From the NCBI GenBank assembly GCA_019671135.1, contig JAHRHY010000013.1:868001-932000 (forward strand): DNA of 64,000 nt, read 5' to 3'. Positions 53,688 through 64,000 of the stretch are shown here, piece after piece (within the stretch, counting starts at the first letter, position 1; each line of letters opens with the position of its first letter). Below the pieces are notes generated by a model that made no database searches, was not told the origin of the DNA, and saw nothing but the letters and a program-made list of their open reading frames with translations. The position numbers and the translations under genes were made by a program. The DNA is from Linnemannia hyalina (taxonomy: Eukaryota; Mortierellomycota; Mortierellomycetes; Mortierellales; Mortierellaceae).

Positions 53688-55493
53688 ATGCTGCCACAGG
53701 AGATCCAGACGGCCGTTGCCGAGTTTCTCCAGTTACACGACCTCGCTCGTCTTATCCGTGTCAACAAGGACTGGAACCAATCGTGTACTCCTATCCTTTG
53801 GAGGGCACTCGATATAACGGGCGAGTTTCAATACAAGTGGTTTTGTTCAGTGCGTGCCCTTCGATCATTGTCCCGTCAAGGACACCATATCCGCACCCTT
53901 CGGACCCTCTTCCCTTACACGCTAATCCCCTTTCAAGACCTTGACGTAATCCCGGACCTCCACTTGACGCGTCTCGAACTGACCATCCCTCCAAGAGTCA
54001 ACTTTCTCACCGACGACCATACAAGGCACATCATCAGCCTTATCAAACGCAGCTCCTCACTCCAGCACCTCTACATTGGCAGCATTTGTCGACACCCAGG
54101 GCAACTCTTCTTTGCCATCGACAAGTACCTCACTCGTCTCAGGTCACTTTCGCTCTTTCACATCTCGTACTCGGACCAGTCTTTTCGACCAGACCATTAC
54201 CCCCGCATCGGATTCCGACTCTTGAAAGCCTTTTTCGACAACCTCTCCTCCGAGCTGGAGTACTTTGCCTTGGGCGCGCACACCTTTTGGAGCGAGGGCA
54301 CTCAAGAGAACGGCCATTTGAAGGAGGACATTGAAAACTATGCGCACGATGAAGCAGACTACCTGGACTTTGAGCGATACTTTGGGTTGGGAGCCGCTAA
54401 ACAACACAAGCACCTAAGGATCCTTTCACTCCGAGGCATGGAGGGCGATCAGGACAGGGTTTTGCCGGTATTCTTGAGAGGCTGCCCGAACTTGGAGGTC
54501 TTTGACAACCCTACCCCTGACAGGATCACGGCGAGGCCCATCACCGGATACAAGTTGGTCCAGACTGCGCTGGAGGAGGCAGTGGGGTATCATCTCAAGG
54601 ATCTGACAGTTGTTGCAAGCGAGGAAGGCGAGTGGGAGACGGATGGGGACATTGCACACACCATCTCGACGGCACTTTCGAGTATCACAGGGAACAGTTT
54701 CAGGGAGGTCTGGAACAAGATCAACATCCAGCGCGACTGCTCGTCCAGAATGAAGGCGACAGCGGAGGCGATCGGGAGAACATGCCAGAAGGGCTTGGTC
54801 ACTCTGCGGATCAAGAATGCGTCAACCATGGAGAGCACAGATGTCCAATTGATTTTATCCCAGACCAGTGCGCTCCGAGAGTTCAGCTCGACCCGTTCAC
54901 CAAGGTTGGTTGCTCGTGACATGGTGTCGAAACCGTGGGCGTGTCAATGGCTGACGACGCTCTGTGTTCAGATCTACGGGATTCCGCGACCTGACCTTAA
55001 GATGGACGAGCACGGTCAAGTGTTGTCTGCAGCGGATAGAAAGACCGGTGGCGGTTGTTTCTTGAGGAGGGAGGATATCCAGCGGCAGGTGTACCAACAA
55101 CTAGGGAGACTTGTCTGTCTGGAGGTCCTGGATGTGAGTTGTGTGTATCGTGAAGGGTCTCATGTTATCTATCCGCTGGACATTAACCAAGGGGAGCCGT
55201 CGTTCAACTCTGGGCTGCAGACGGATTGTCTTGATTGGACGCTTGAGAGTGGGTTGGGCCAGTTGGCGAGTTTGAAGGAGTTGCGTGAGGTTGATGTGAG
55301 GATGACATGGCACCGGCTAGGGGTGCGTGAGTTGGAGTGGATGGCTCGGCAGTTGCCTCGTCTGAATGTACTGAAGGGTCTGAATCCGATGGCGGACCTG
55401 AGTTCGTTGACGGGCGACTATGTGTCCGAGCTTGGGGTTGAGAAGTGGGCACGGAGCCACAAACCAGACTGGTTGCCATCCGGCAGGCGATAG
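53688..55493 (+). CDS. F-box/LRR-like protein, IPRPD subfamily
   Basis: Single exon, 601 residues from the ATG at 53688. The frame is open from 53535, but the 51 extra residues are Ser/Thr-rich and lack family features, so the ATG just before LPQEIQTAVAEFLQL is chosen. F-box about 2-42 (LIRVNKDWNQSCTPILWRAL). C-terminal blocks: PWACQWLTTLCVQIYGIPRPD, VYQQLGRLVCLEVLDV and WHRLGVRELEWMARQLPRLN, with a GLNP motif after the last as in the gene at 25343. Followed at about 290 bp by another F-box gene in the same orientation. Probable SCF substrate receptor, target unknown. Confidence 0.87.
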   Translation: MLPQEIQTAVAEFLQLHDLARLIRVNKDWNQSCTPILWRALDITGEFQYKWFCSVRALRSLSRQGHHIRTLRTLFPYTLIPFQDLDVIPDLHLTRLELTIPPRVNFLTDDHTRHIISLIKRSSSLQHLYIGSICRHPGQLFFAIDKYLTRLRSLSLFHISYSDQSFRPDHYPRIGFRLLKAFFDNLSSELEYFALGAHTFWSEGTQENGHLKEDIENYAHDEADYLDFERYFGLGAAKQHKHLRILSLRGMEGDQDRVLPVFLRGCPNLEVFDNPTPDRITARPITGYKLVQTALEEAVGYHLKDLTVVASEEGEWETDGDIAHTISTALSSITGNSFREVWNKINIQRDCSSRMKATAEAIGRTCQKGLVTLRIKNASTMESTDVQLILSQTSALREFSSTRSPRLVARDMVSKPWACQWLTTLCVQIYGIPRPDLKMDEHGQVLSAADRKTGGGCFLRREDIQRQVYQQLGRLVCLEVLDVSCVYREGSHVIYPLDINQGEPSFNSGLQTDCLDWTLESGLGQLASLKELREVDVRMTWHRLGVRELEWMARQLPRLNVLKGLNPMADLSSLTGDYVSELGVEKWARSHKPDWLPSGRR

Positions 55494-55785
55494 TTTGTAT
55501 TATTGTAATACTAGTATTCTCATCAATTGCATGGCAAAGAGCATCACTCAAACTCTAAATTGATCATAATCGATGTTGTGAGCTGACCCCGGTCTCATTT
55601 AGCGGCCTTTTTTTTCCCTGTCCTCTGTTGTGTTTTTTTTCACGGGTTCTTCCCTGTTTCTTCTCTTCTTTTTGATCCCTCCCTCCCCTCTTTCTTCTTT
55701 TCTACTCCTCCGTCTTCCTCACGTCATCACCCCCTCTTTCCTCCCTCCTTCCTTTCCTCTTGCATCTCACTTCACTCAACTCACC

Positions 55786-57897
55786 ATGGAGCGCGCATCG
55801 AATCGCTTCTTCAGTCAACCCGACCTGCTAACAATGGTGGCAAACCACCTCGCCATCGGGCTCAATGGCCAAAGCTTGCCTAAGAAGGACCTCGGACGAC
55901 TCTGCAAGACAAGCCGCTTCTTCTACCGCGTTTGCACCCCCGTACTCTGGCGAGACGTTGACTTCTCGACCTTCGAGAGCGTCACCAAGATGAAAAAGTT
56001 TGTCCAGCAGTGGGAACAGCTTGCCACCAAGGGCGTCCTCGTCCGGTCCCTCAAAATCAGAAAGGCCTTTTTGGTCCTCCTCATGAGCAACACCCACGTC
56101 ACAGGATCCTCCAGTAATACCAATAATATCAACAACAACAAAACGCCCCCATCCACAGTCCAACCCTGCTGGGTTCCACCTGCTAGCGACCTCAACGATC
56201 TTGATTTCGAGTTCCCTCCTCTCACTCGACTGACAAAACTTGAGATCAGGGCAGGATACGACAACGAGCGAATTGAGGAAAACATCCATGAGGCTGCGGG
56301 ACTCGACAAGTACTCGGATGCTCACGTCTTTTCCCAGTTATGCTGGCTGATCCAACTCAACCCTGGACTGATCCACCTGACACTACATTACATTCACGCC
56401 GAGCGGTCCATTGATGTTCGATCCCTGTCACGCGTTCTGTCGGGGCTTCATCATCTCAAATACCTTTACATCGACCATATCCCCGACACTGGAAGCTGGC
56501 GCGACGCGTTCGAGACCATCTTTTTGAGCGTGCCCGAGTCGGTCGAGACTCTGCTGATAAAACCAGGGAGTGGCTCGTCAATCAAGGAGAGCGAGTTCAG
56601 GCTGGTGCCCAGGGTGGGAGACACCGATGGTTTACTCGGCGCGCTCACATTACGACAGGATCCGCTTCTTCACCTCAAGAAACTGTCTCTCCCTGTGGAT
56701 CACTCAGACTCTTCCTCGTACCAATGGATGATGGATCACTGCCCAAACATCGACACTGTTGAGTTCCTCTTTGTGTCGAGTAGGACCGGCTTCCTCAACA
56801 CCCTTGCCCCAGCCATTCAGGAGTTCTGTCACCAGATTCGCCACATTCACATCAGACAGGAGCTCTCGTACTGTCAACCCGCAGAGTTTATGCCTCTCAT
56901 CGAGGCGATGACTGCGCCTATCGAAACCCTCTACATTGAGTGCTACAGGTCGAATCTCGGATACAGTGGCTACACGGCAATCCAACGACACTCTTTGACA
57001 CTGCGGGATATTCGACTCTACAATTGTGAGCAAGTTGACGACGTGTTGGTGGTTGAGATTCTATCGCGGTGTGTTTCCTTGGAGCGGTTTGAGGTCGTCC
57101 CCAAGGATATCACTCTCTCGGTCAAGATCGACACCTTGGTTTCCCAAAAGTGGGCGTGCGCAGGTCTTCGTCATCTCGACCTCACCATCTGTTGGGGCGA
57201 GTTTGAGGCAACCCAGCCTCATTACCTTCAACAGACAGTGGCACTCGAGTCAGCCAAGGACATGGACCGGTGGGGCAAGCTGGAGACACTTTATCGCCAA
57301 ATCGGGAACCTGTTGAGCCTCGAGGTCTTGGATATTAAGGCCATCACCCTTCCCAAGAAGAGTGTCGCCAGCACATATGTGACGTTCCCCCAACTATTAG
57401 CTTTGCACGACGGTGCTAGGGGTCGCCGGGCGTATCTGACCTGGTTGGGCAGATTGAAGAATCTGAGGCAGATCCGAGGACCCTCATTCCGAGTCTCATT
57501 CCCGGAGATTGACGCGACGTTGGGGAAGGCTGAGGCGAAGCACATGCTGGATGTCTGGCCCAAGTTGGAGTTGCTGGATTTGATGGAGCCCTATGGTAAG
57601 ATGCCCAAGCGAGTCAAGGGACCAGGGAATGTGCCTCTAAACTTTTTCCTGAAGGCGAAACCTGGACTCAGGTTGTCGCAGAAGGGAGGTTCATTCGATG
57701 CTGGTCGTATCCCTCCTTCACCGGGGTATATGCTGGAGATCTGGAGAGATGAAGATTATTACAACCTTGAGGACGAGCACCTACCAACGTCACACCAGCC
57801 CAAACCGAAGAAGGTCAAGAAGCAGAGTGCGACCTACCGGGGCTGGTTCATTCTACCTCCTGGCGGCCGACCACCCGCTAAAAATAAGAAAAAATAA
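55786..57897 (+). CDS. F-box/LRR-like protein
   Basis: Single exon, 703 residues from ATG at 55786 (MERASNRFFSQPDLL); the frame is open from 55630, but the leader is pyrimidine-rich UTR. The F-box is slightly extended (LGRLCKTSRFFYRVCTPVLWRDVDF, about 20-62). The solenoid contains FSQLCWLIQLNPGLIHLTLH and an Asn-rich insert. C-terminal blocks: KWACAGLRHLDLTI, LYRQIGNLLSLEVLDIKAI and LGKAEAKHMLDVWPKLELLDL, then about 95 further residues including MPKRVKGPG and a Lys/Pro-rich end. It belongs with the gene at 22860 and is the nearest intact relative of the decayed copy at 29263, which shares the MPKRVKGPG region. Confidence 0.87.
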   Translation: MERASNRFFSQPDLLTMVANHLAIGLNGQSLPKKDLGRLCKTSRFFYRVCTPVLWRDVDFSTFESVTKMKKFVQQWEQLATKGVLVRSLKIRKAFLVLLMSNTHVTGSSSNTNNINNNKTPPSTVQPCWVPPASDLNDLDFEFPPLTRLTKLEIRAGYDNERIEENIHEAAGLDKYSDAHVFSQLCWLIQLNPGLIHLTLHYIHAERSIDVRSLSRVLSGLHHLKYLYIDHIPDTGSWRDAFETIFLSVPESVETLLIKPGSGSSIKESEFRLVPRVGDTDGLLGALTLRQDPLLHLKKLSLPVDHSDSSSYQWMMDHCPNIDTVEFLFVSSRTGFLNTLAPAIQEFCHQIRHIHIRQELSYCQPAEFMPLIEAMTAPIETLYIECYRSNLGYSGYTAIQRHSLTLRDIRLYNCEQVDDVLVVEILSRCVSLERFEVVPKDITLSVKIDTLVSQKWACAGLRHLDLTICWGEFEATQPHYLQQTVALESAKDMDRWGKLETLYRQIGNLLSLEVLDIKAITLPKKSVASTYVTFPQLLALHDGARGRRAYLTWLGRLKNLRQIRGPSFRVSFPEIDATLGKAEAKHMLDVWPKLELLDLMEPYGKMPKRVKGPGNVPLNFFLKAKPGLRLSQKGGSFDAGRIPPSPGYMLEIWRDEDYYNLEDEHLPTSHQPKPKKVKKQSATYRGWFILPPGGRPPAKNKKK

Positions 57898-58874
57898 AAA
57901 GGAGAGATGAAGGACGTGGACAGCATTGTTCTTTTTTCGTTCGTTTGAACAATGCTGTGCAAAATTGGCCAGTGGTGATGTCCCCTGGAAGCTTAAATTG
58001 CAATATAATTTCATCCGCACCTCTTTACCTTGTTTACATGGCGATACCTCATCAAGAAAGAGTAGAAGTATATGGATAAGGACGGATGCTAATAGGGAAA
58101 GCAAAAGAAAGACGCGAGCGAGAGCACGTGCAGCATCAAAATGAACCATCGAAAATGAAGTCAGCCTTCAAAATATAAACATTCCCGCGAAACACACATT
58201 TCCTTTCTCTCTTCTCCACTTCTTTCAACATTCACAGCCATTTCTTGCATCCGCAACGATCAATACTCGCGTTGCTTTCTGCTTCTTCTGAAGTACCCTG
58301 AATCGGTCATCGTTCATAATCCATCGTCGTGGTTGTTATCTGTCCTTGTAGATGTGTAGAAGGAAACGAACGTATCTGTTGTGGTGGATGTGCGCATGGA
58401 GAAAAAAAAAGTGTGGCCTACTTTCAATTGGCTCCAATGTGCTCGTCTCGGTCAATCCACGAAATTATTCCCACCGACTTTTGAGTTTGTGATGGATAAG
58501 AACATACGAATACAAAGAAATGGAAAAAGAAAAGGAAGATTGGAAATATGGAAAAAAAACAGAGTCAAGGTCGCACAGCTGCTCTCAGACCTCCCTTCGG
58601 AAGCTGAATTATTACTTGGACACAAAGTAGGTAAAGAAGAGGGCGAGAAAGGGGTGGTTCAAGGTGACCCTGACGGCCAACTACAGATGAAAAGTGCAAA
58701 ACGAAAGAAAAGAGAAAGGAAAACACAAGAACATGGCGCAATAAAAAGTTAGAGAGCAACCCTTCGAAACTACTTTCCTTCTTTCTTCTCAGTGGCCTCA
58801 TCACTTTTCACTCATTCCACATTCACCATCTTTTTTTTTCGTTTCCCTTCTCCCTCCTCTGCAACCGAAAAATT
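57898..58874. other. Intergenic region and promoter of the monooxygenase gene
   Basis: No gene seen; short open frames are low-complexity. The last 90 bp before 58875 are pyrimidine-rich with a T run near 58831, typical of the leaders in this window. Confidence 0.6.
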
Positions 58875-60864
58875 ATGGCGACAAGGACAGCAGAACAACA
58901 GCAATCACAGCCAACGGTCCTGATTGTTGGTGCAGGACTAGGGGGCCTCATGCTCGGGGCACTCATGGAGAAGGCCGATATCCCCTACACCATTATCGAG
59001 CGCTCGACTACCGTCAAGCCGTTGGGTGAGTGCAGCACCGTTCTTTCTTACACTGCATCTACTAGAAAGCCCTCCTAACTTCCTCCCTCATATCACTGCA
59101 ATACTTTAGGATCCGCAATGGCGGTTGGCGGCACTCTCCTCGGCCTCTTTGAGCAATTGGGTATCCTTGACGAGTTCGTTTCTCTTGCCAAGTGGTTTAC
59201 ACAGTCGACTCTCCTGAACGAAGCGGGCGAGACCATTGTCACCACGAATCACCTCCATGTGCAAGAGCTGTAGGTTTATCCTTTTGATTATCGATTGCCA
59301 GCTGTATGAACGTATACATAACATGGCACTAACACCTAACTTTCCATTGCACTAATAGGACTGGATATCGAAGCTACATTGTTGCGCGCCCTTGTCTCTA
59401 CAGCCTCTTGCTAAAGCAGATCCCGGCACACAAGATCCACTTTGGCAAACGCATCCTGACCGTCACCGAGAACAAGGACGACGACGATAAAGTCCATATC
59501 AAGGCAGCAGATGGAACGACATACCAGGGTGACATCTTAGTTGGCGCTGATGGCGCATACAGTGCCATTCGTCAGCGGATCTACGAGAAACTGAACACGG
59601 AGGGAACTCTTCCAAAGTCCGACCAGGAGGACCTTCCGTTTAGTTGTACCTGTCTTGTCGGTCAGACCAACGTGTTGGACGTCGAGGAGTTCCCCGAGCT
59701 GAAGGACGACAAGTGCTTATTTATCGTGACCCTTGGCAATGAAAAACCGTACTCTGTAAGCGTTCTACTGAAATGAAAAGCGAGAACAACATGTTACATC
59801 AACAATTCAACACAAGATGTCAACAAATTCACTCTCTTCTTTCTCTCTATCTTTCTGGCGTAATTTCCCGGGAAAAAGTGGGTTGTGTTCGGCACAGCCA
59901 GCGGGTCCGTTTGTTTCATGGTGCTGCACCACTTGGATCGAACCACAAGCAGGGCAGCCCAGGAACAGCGGTTCAAGAATTGCGAGAACTCCGAGTGGGG
60001 TACCTTTGCAGCCCAGTCGATGTGCGATGAGACACGCGCTTTCCCTATTTCTATTGGAGCAGGCAAAATGACGCTGGGCGACCTCTATGACCGGACTCCC
60101 AAGGAGCTGATTACCAAGGTCATGCTGGAGGAGAAGGTATTTATGACGTGGCACTCTGGACGCACCGTTCTCTTGGGCGATGGTAAGTTTCAGTTCATTG
60201 ATCGTTGATTTAGTGATCAGACGACGTGAGACTATTTACCAGCTTTCAGGAACAGATAACGGCCATTTGTCAGTACGGTGATATTTGACCATATACTACT
60301 ATCATTCCACTTCTCATAAATAGCATGCCACAAAGTCCATCCTGCAGGAGGGCAAGGTAAGAGCTCGACAATCCACAATTGACCTTCTACTCAGTTTTTA
60401 TTACCTGCAGAAAAAAAGAACTTTTGAACTGACCGCTATTTACTTATTCCTTATCCATTGTAATAGGCGCCGTGACGGCAATGCACGATGCAGTCGCGCT
60501 CGCCAACCTCATCTACGCTCTCCCCTCCACCAAACTCTCCGACATCCAACAAGCATTCACCGAATACCAAGCAGAACGACTACCCCAAGCAACCGAGGCC
60601 TTCGATAGCAGTCGCGCCCTGGCCAAGGGGATGGAAAAGGGTCTGGGCGGAGCCGTTGCATTGTGGATCTCAAAGCATATCCCTCAATGGCTATGGAAGA
60701 TCTTTTGGGCCAAACGCGTAAAATTCAGACCGCAGGTCGCGTTCCTGAAGGAGGTCGAGAGTAAGGGTACGTCCCCCTTCATGAGTTCGTTTAGTTATAA
60801 GAAGGCTAGAGCCGTTTATGAGAAGAGACAAGGTGCTTCCGCCGCTGCTTCAGGTGCTATTTGA
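58875..60864 (+). CDS. FAD-dependent monooxygenase
   Basis: Six exons: 58875-59025, 59110-59269, 59359-59755, 59879-60182, 60324-60356 (only 33 bp), 60467-60864; total 1443 nt, 480 residues. Splice phases agree throughout; the acceptor at 59878 (GGGAAAAAG) is purine-rich and therefore odd. Aromatic-hydroxylase-type FAD domain: the dinucleotide-binding GAGLGG (residues 19-24) and acidic end of strand 2 (YTIIER), DILVGADGAYSAIR (162-175, the GD/DG motif contacting FAD and NADPH) and GDACHKVHPAGGQG (336-349), where FAD ribityl contacts are made. The enzyme should hydroxylate a small organic substrate with NAD(P)H and O2; the substrate is unknown. C-terminal region Lys/Ser-rich, no membrane anchor obvious. 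No biosynthetic cluster is seen around it. Confidence 0.92.
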
Positions 60865-62611
60865 GAGGAGGTGCGTTTTTGAGGAAATAAAGAATGCCAT
60901 ATGTACTCGTTTTTCGTGAGGCTGCATAAGAAGGGTAAGGCACCATTTCCTGACTTTTTTTTATGTTCTCTCTGCCCTGCACATTGATGTACTGGTTTGG
61001 ACGAAGACGACTGGCCGAGGGCGCGTTTACCAAGACGCGTTCGACTGAGACATGAGGATTCTGCTTTTGATCCCTTGATCGTTGATGAACATCCCGAGAC
61101 GAACATGTTAATATTAATGATCAATGGTCGTCGATATGGCGGCAACGCGTTGTCACTCACTAAGAGGGAGAGATATAAACAAGGCCCCTCTCCCCTCACC
61201 TTTTTGTCTTGGTATGTTGACACCTTATGCAGATGCTAGAAATGAGGTTACTATGATTAAAAGTTTAAAACTACAAGAGAGACGCTCTTACAATTAATTG
61301 ATAAGGCGCAAAGACACATGTTGAGACTGAAATGAGCAGATGGAAGGACTAACAAGCCAATATGATATGATCCAAGGAGAAAGCGTTTGATGTTGACGGA
61401 AAAATGATTTTTTCATATCTTCGCCAGGGAGATTGAGAGTCTGACTGCCGATTTCGAGAAGGACAATATTTTGGCACAACAGCCATAAGCATCTTCTCTT
61501 CCTTTTTCTCAGCAGCCCCACATCTCAAGGATCAGTGCAAGGAGAGGAATGAAAAAATACAAAAACGCGGCTGTTCTACTTGTTTCACGGATGAGAAATG
61601 CGTTAAGGCAACATGTTTAAGTCTCAACGCCTTCGAAGCAGTGAAAGACAAGGAGAGGCGGAATGGGAAGAGAAAGGCTGCTGAAACGGTTTCTCTTTTG
61701 GTAAGAAGCGTTGTGCCTCGATAGATTTTCAATCACCTCCCCTTTTTTCGGTTCATTTTCACACGTCTCTCTGGAGTCTCATCTTCTGGTGTTTATTTTC
61801 TTGTCCATCCGCCCTTTGTTCTCTCAGATCACGTCAGCCACGTCGACCGCCCACGGTCCCCATTCCCCTCCACTCTCTACGTCCACTCAAGGCGCTCCCT
61901 TTTTCAACCGAGTTCCTAGTCCCTAATCCCTTACTCTTCCTCCCATGCCTTATGGCCAAAGTGTTCGCACCCGCACAACTTGTATTATCCCACATGAGAA
62001 ACTGTAGGCTATGAGAGAACTCCGAGGATATGAGGGATCAAAGAGTTCCTGTTAACGGAGCTGACGATCCCGCCCGTTCCACGTGAGGTTGAGATCAGGA
62101 TCTTTCAGCACATCAAGGCCTTGGATGAGCCGATTGTAAAGCAGAATGCCAATTGCCGGAAACGCATCTTTCTACTCCGATTCATTTAGTTTTTTGCCCC
62201 ACCCTTTTCTCTTGATATCGCAATAAATGAAACGAAACATTGACGAGAAGCAGTTTTTAGTCGCAGCTCCAAATGAAGCATACGTGCAAAGCTGATATTC
62301 ATACATTCAATTCTACCAAGGCTATTGTTCCTCTGGGTGAACAAGAACGGAAGGTGAAAAAAGGCGGGATAGAGTACAAAAGTCCGTTTGGATTGATGCG
62401 CGACTGTTGCTCCTTGTGCTACAGCATCGTTAGCTATTGTGCACCTTGATGATATTCAATCGCTCCTTTCACGACCGAGTGGTACAAACTCACTTGATCA
62501 GATCGCCATTTTTTTTGGCTCGGCCTCCTCCCTTCCCTCCCCGGCGCGACTATAAGAGACGCGATCTACCGCAACTCGAAAAATTCGACACCAAACAAAC
62601 AAAAGGGCAGC
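60865..62611. other. Gene-poor region with a coding-like remnant
   Basis: No intact gene. Around 62040-62190 a plus-strand frame preceded by a stop reads KEFLLTELTIPPVPREVEI then RIFQHIKALDEPIVKQNANC before a stop, which looks like a fragment of a real coding exon of unknown family. A frame at 60997-61239 (DDWPRARLPRRVRLRHEDS) starts without ATG and is not supported. Upstream of 62612 is a TATAAGAG sequence near 62550. Confidence 0.35.
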
Positions 62612-63658
62612 ATGATTCCCACCATCCCCAAAGACGCCGTCGATCTGCTTCGCGCCACATACCCTGTCCGCACTCAAGGAGTTCCCGTCTTCAACACTTA
62701 GACGTCCTTTATTTTTCTAGGAAGCTAAGGTCCACTTGCTCTTGTGCCTGCTCATTGGGGCACCACTCCTCTTGTCCTCCCGAGCAACAACAACAGCAAC
62801 AATAACACACTCCCTCCTCCACCTCCAACTCCCACCTTTCGGAATCAGGTTGCTACGGCTGCGGCCGGGCTCCTTGCTTTCTCGCAGCCTGTCGCTGCAT
62901 CAGCCCAGGGCTTGCAGAACGTAATCAGATTTGGTGGGCACTCAGCTCCATTTACGGCCGTACAACTTGCTAAGAAGAAGAAGGAAATAATCTCCGCTGG
63001 CTTTTCGCAACAAGAGTTGGCTACACATATTGCGATTGCCTCTCATAAGTGCAACCCGCCTCTGGTCTTCGGTCCGCCTCAGGTACTTCATTCCTTCACT
63101 GCCACATGCCCTGCGCAGAGAAGCCAGGTTGGAGGTTTTGGTTCGATGCAGTCCCAATACCCTACTGGCGCATTCCTTTCACTCCCTCCTCCTCCTGTGA
63201 ACCAGCCCACAAACATCTAGGCTCGCAATACGGACGTTGCCTCTCGGGCGCACCTGCAGCAAGGTGGCTTCGGCATGCCTGTGAATCCTGTGGTTCCTGC
63301 ACAGACGAATCAGCCAGTCCTTCCTCCGGCTCCCATTCCTGCACCTGCTGTCCTCGCCACTCCTTTCCCACTCTCATTGTGGCCAAACCAGCAAAGGTTT
63401 GGGCTTCATGGTATCGTTATCCTGGACAGTACCTCCAAATGCGCCACCCCGACTGGGGCCTCGGATTGTCTCGATCCAGATGAGTTGATGCGGCAGATGC
63501 GGGAGAATGTCGCGGTCCTGGAGGAAAGATACAGGATTATGAAGGAGGTTCTTGTGGGTGACCCAGAGTATGAGAAAAAGTTGGAGGAGTGGAAAGAGAA
63601 GATTGATAAGCAGTGGGATGAGATCTGGAGCCGCCTCTATCAGCGCCACGATCTGTAG
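62612..63658 (+). pseudogene. Disrupted reading frame of unknown function
   Basis: One frame runs from the ATG at 62612 (MIPTIPKDAVDLLRATYPVR) to the stop at 63656-63658, broken by three stops: TAG at about 62699, TAA near 62727, and TAG at about 63218, where a glutamine codon would fit. The stretches between are clearly coding-like: an Asn/Pro-rich part, NVIRFGGHSAPFTAVQLAKKK, a Pro/Gln-rich part and a C-terminal charged coil (LMRQMRENVAVLEERYRIMK then EYEKKLEEWKEKIDKQWDE). I could not find an intron that removes the early stops in phase. Either it is a decayed gene or the splicing is unusual. No family recognised. Confidence 0.45.
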
Positions 63659-64000
63659 TATGTTTCTTTGTTAGCGTCGTGGTGGAGATGGCGAGCAAAA
63701 GAATAAATGAATAAAAAATATTTTGTTTTCATCGCATATGTTTTTTAGGTTTGCTCCTGGCACCTACTATGGGGGACGTGTCCAGTGTTACAACAAAAAG
63801 TAAAAGTAAAATAGGATGACATCCTGCAGACGGGTAATCTTCTTCCGCCCGATTGATCGTAGCCGGGGAGGGGGTACCAGCTTGTTCAGATGAATAAAAA
63901 AATGGTATGATGACAAAGAGAGAGGAGCACGCAATGCGATCTAGATAGAGTGGAGTCGTTTTCTTCACTCGTTGTCGTAAACACGATTGCTGTTCACGGG

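Noticed and set aside
60997..61239. 80-codon plus-strand frame (DDWPRARLPRRVRLRHEDS)
   Set aside because: No ATG start, no homology I recognise and no supporting splice signals.

Overview
This is about 64 kb of nuclear DNA from a filamentous fungus, most likely an early-diverging one of the Mortierella type (Mortierellomycota). The placement is inferred. Supporting signs are C-ending codon bias, conserved genes split by roughly 60-130 bp GT-AG introns, a chitin synthase fused to a myosin motor, pyrimidine-rich leaders, and a crowd of intronless F-box/leucine-rich genes. No bacterial operon, rRNA, CRISPR array or intact transposon was seen, and no tRNA was noticed.

Layout. 1-283: 3' end of an ABCG/PDR-type transporter, apparently frameshifted. 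504-2627: F-box/LRR gene with a poly-Q start. 3582-8670 (-): eleven-exon RNA-binding protein (two Mei2-like RRMs, RS/RD region, RGG tail). 10220-11841: small membrane protein with a disordered tail. 11901-29103: mainly F-box/LRR genes (six), interrupted by a tiny secreted protein (13994-14278) and a T5orf172/GIY-YIG protein of the Mug113 type (17807-19947). 29263-32379: a graveyard with two decayed F-box/LRR copies, a broken pirin, an orphan membrane-protein exon and a broken cysteine-rich defensin-like gene. 32664-40186 (-): five-exon chitin synthase with an N-terminal myosin-like motor. 40187-42425: gene-free and low-complexity. 42426-43926 (-): a bacterial-type ABC sugar-binding protein carrying a fungal intron. 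44406-46874: Gcn4-like bZIP regulator, divergent from it. 47103-49761 (-): Glo3-type ArfGAP in seven exons. 50453-51160 (-): four-TM protein. 51161-53687: gene-free. 53688-57897: two more F-box/LRR genes in tandem. 58875-60864: six-exon FAD monooxygenase. 62612-63658: a disrupted reading frame.

The main theme is the F-box/LRR family: nine intact single-exon members and two relics. Despite very divergent middles they share a C-terminal layout: a PW-(V/A)-C-x-x-L block, then a (Y/F)-x-x-L-G-x-L-x-x-LE-x-L block, and about 60 residues later a block ending in E-x-x-WM-x-x-x-(W/F)-P. They probably act as substrate receptors of SCF ubiquitin ligases and evolve by birth and death. The second theme is horizontal transfer: the solute-binding protein has no business in a eukaryote by descent. 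The multi-exon gene models were checked by splice phase. Every model listed as intact totals a multiple of three and ends in a stop codon.
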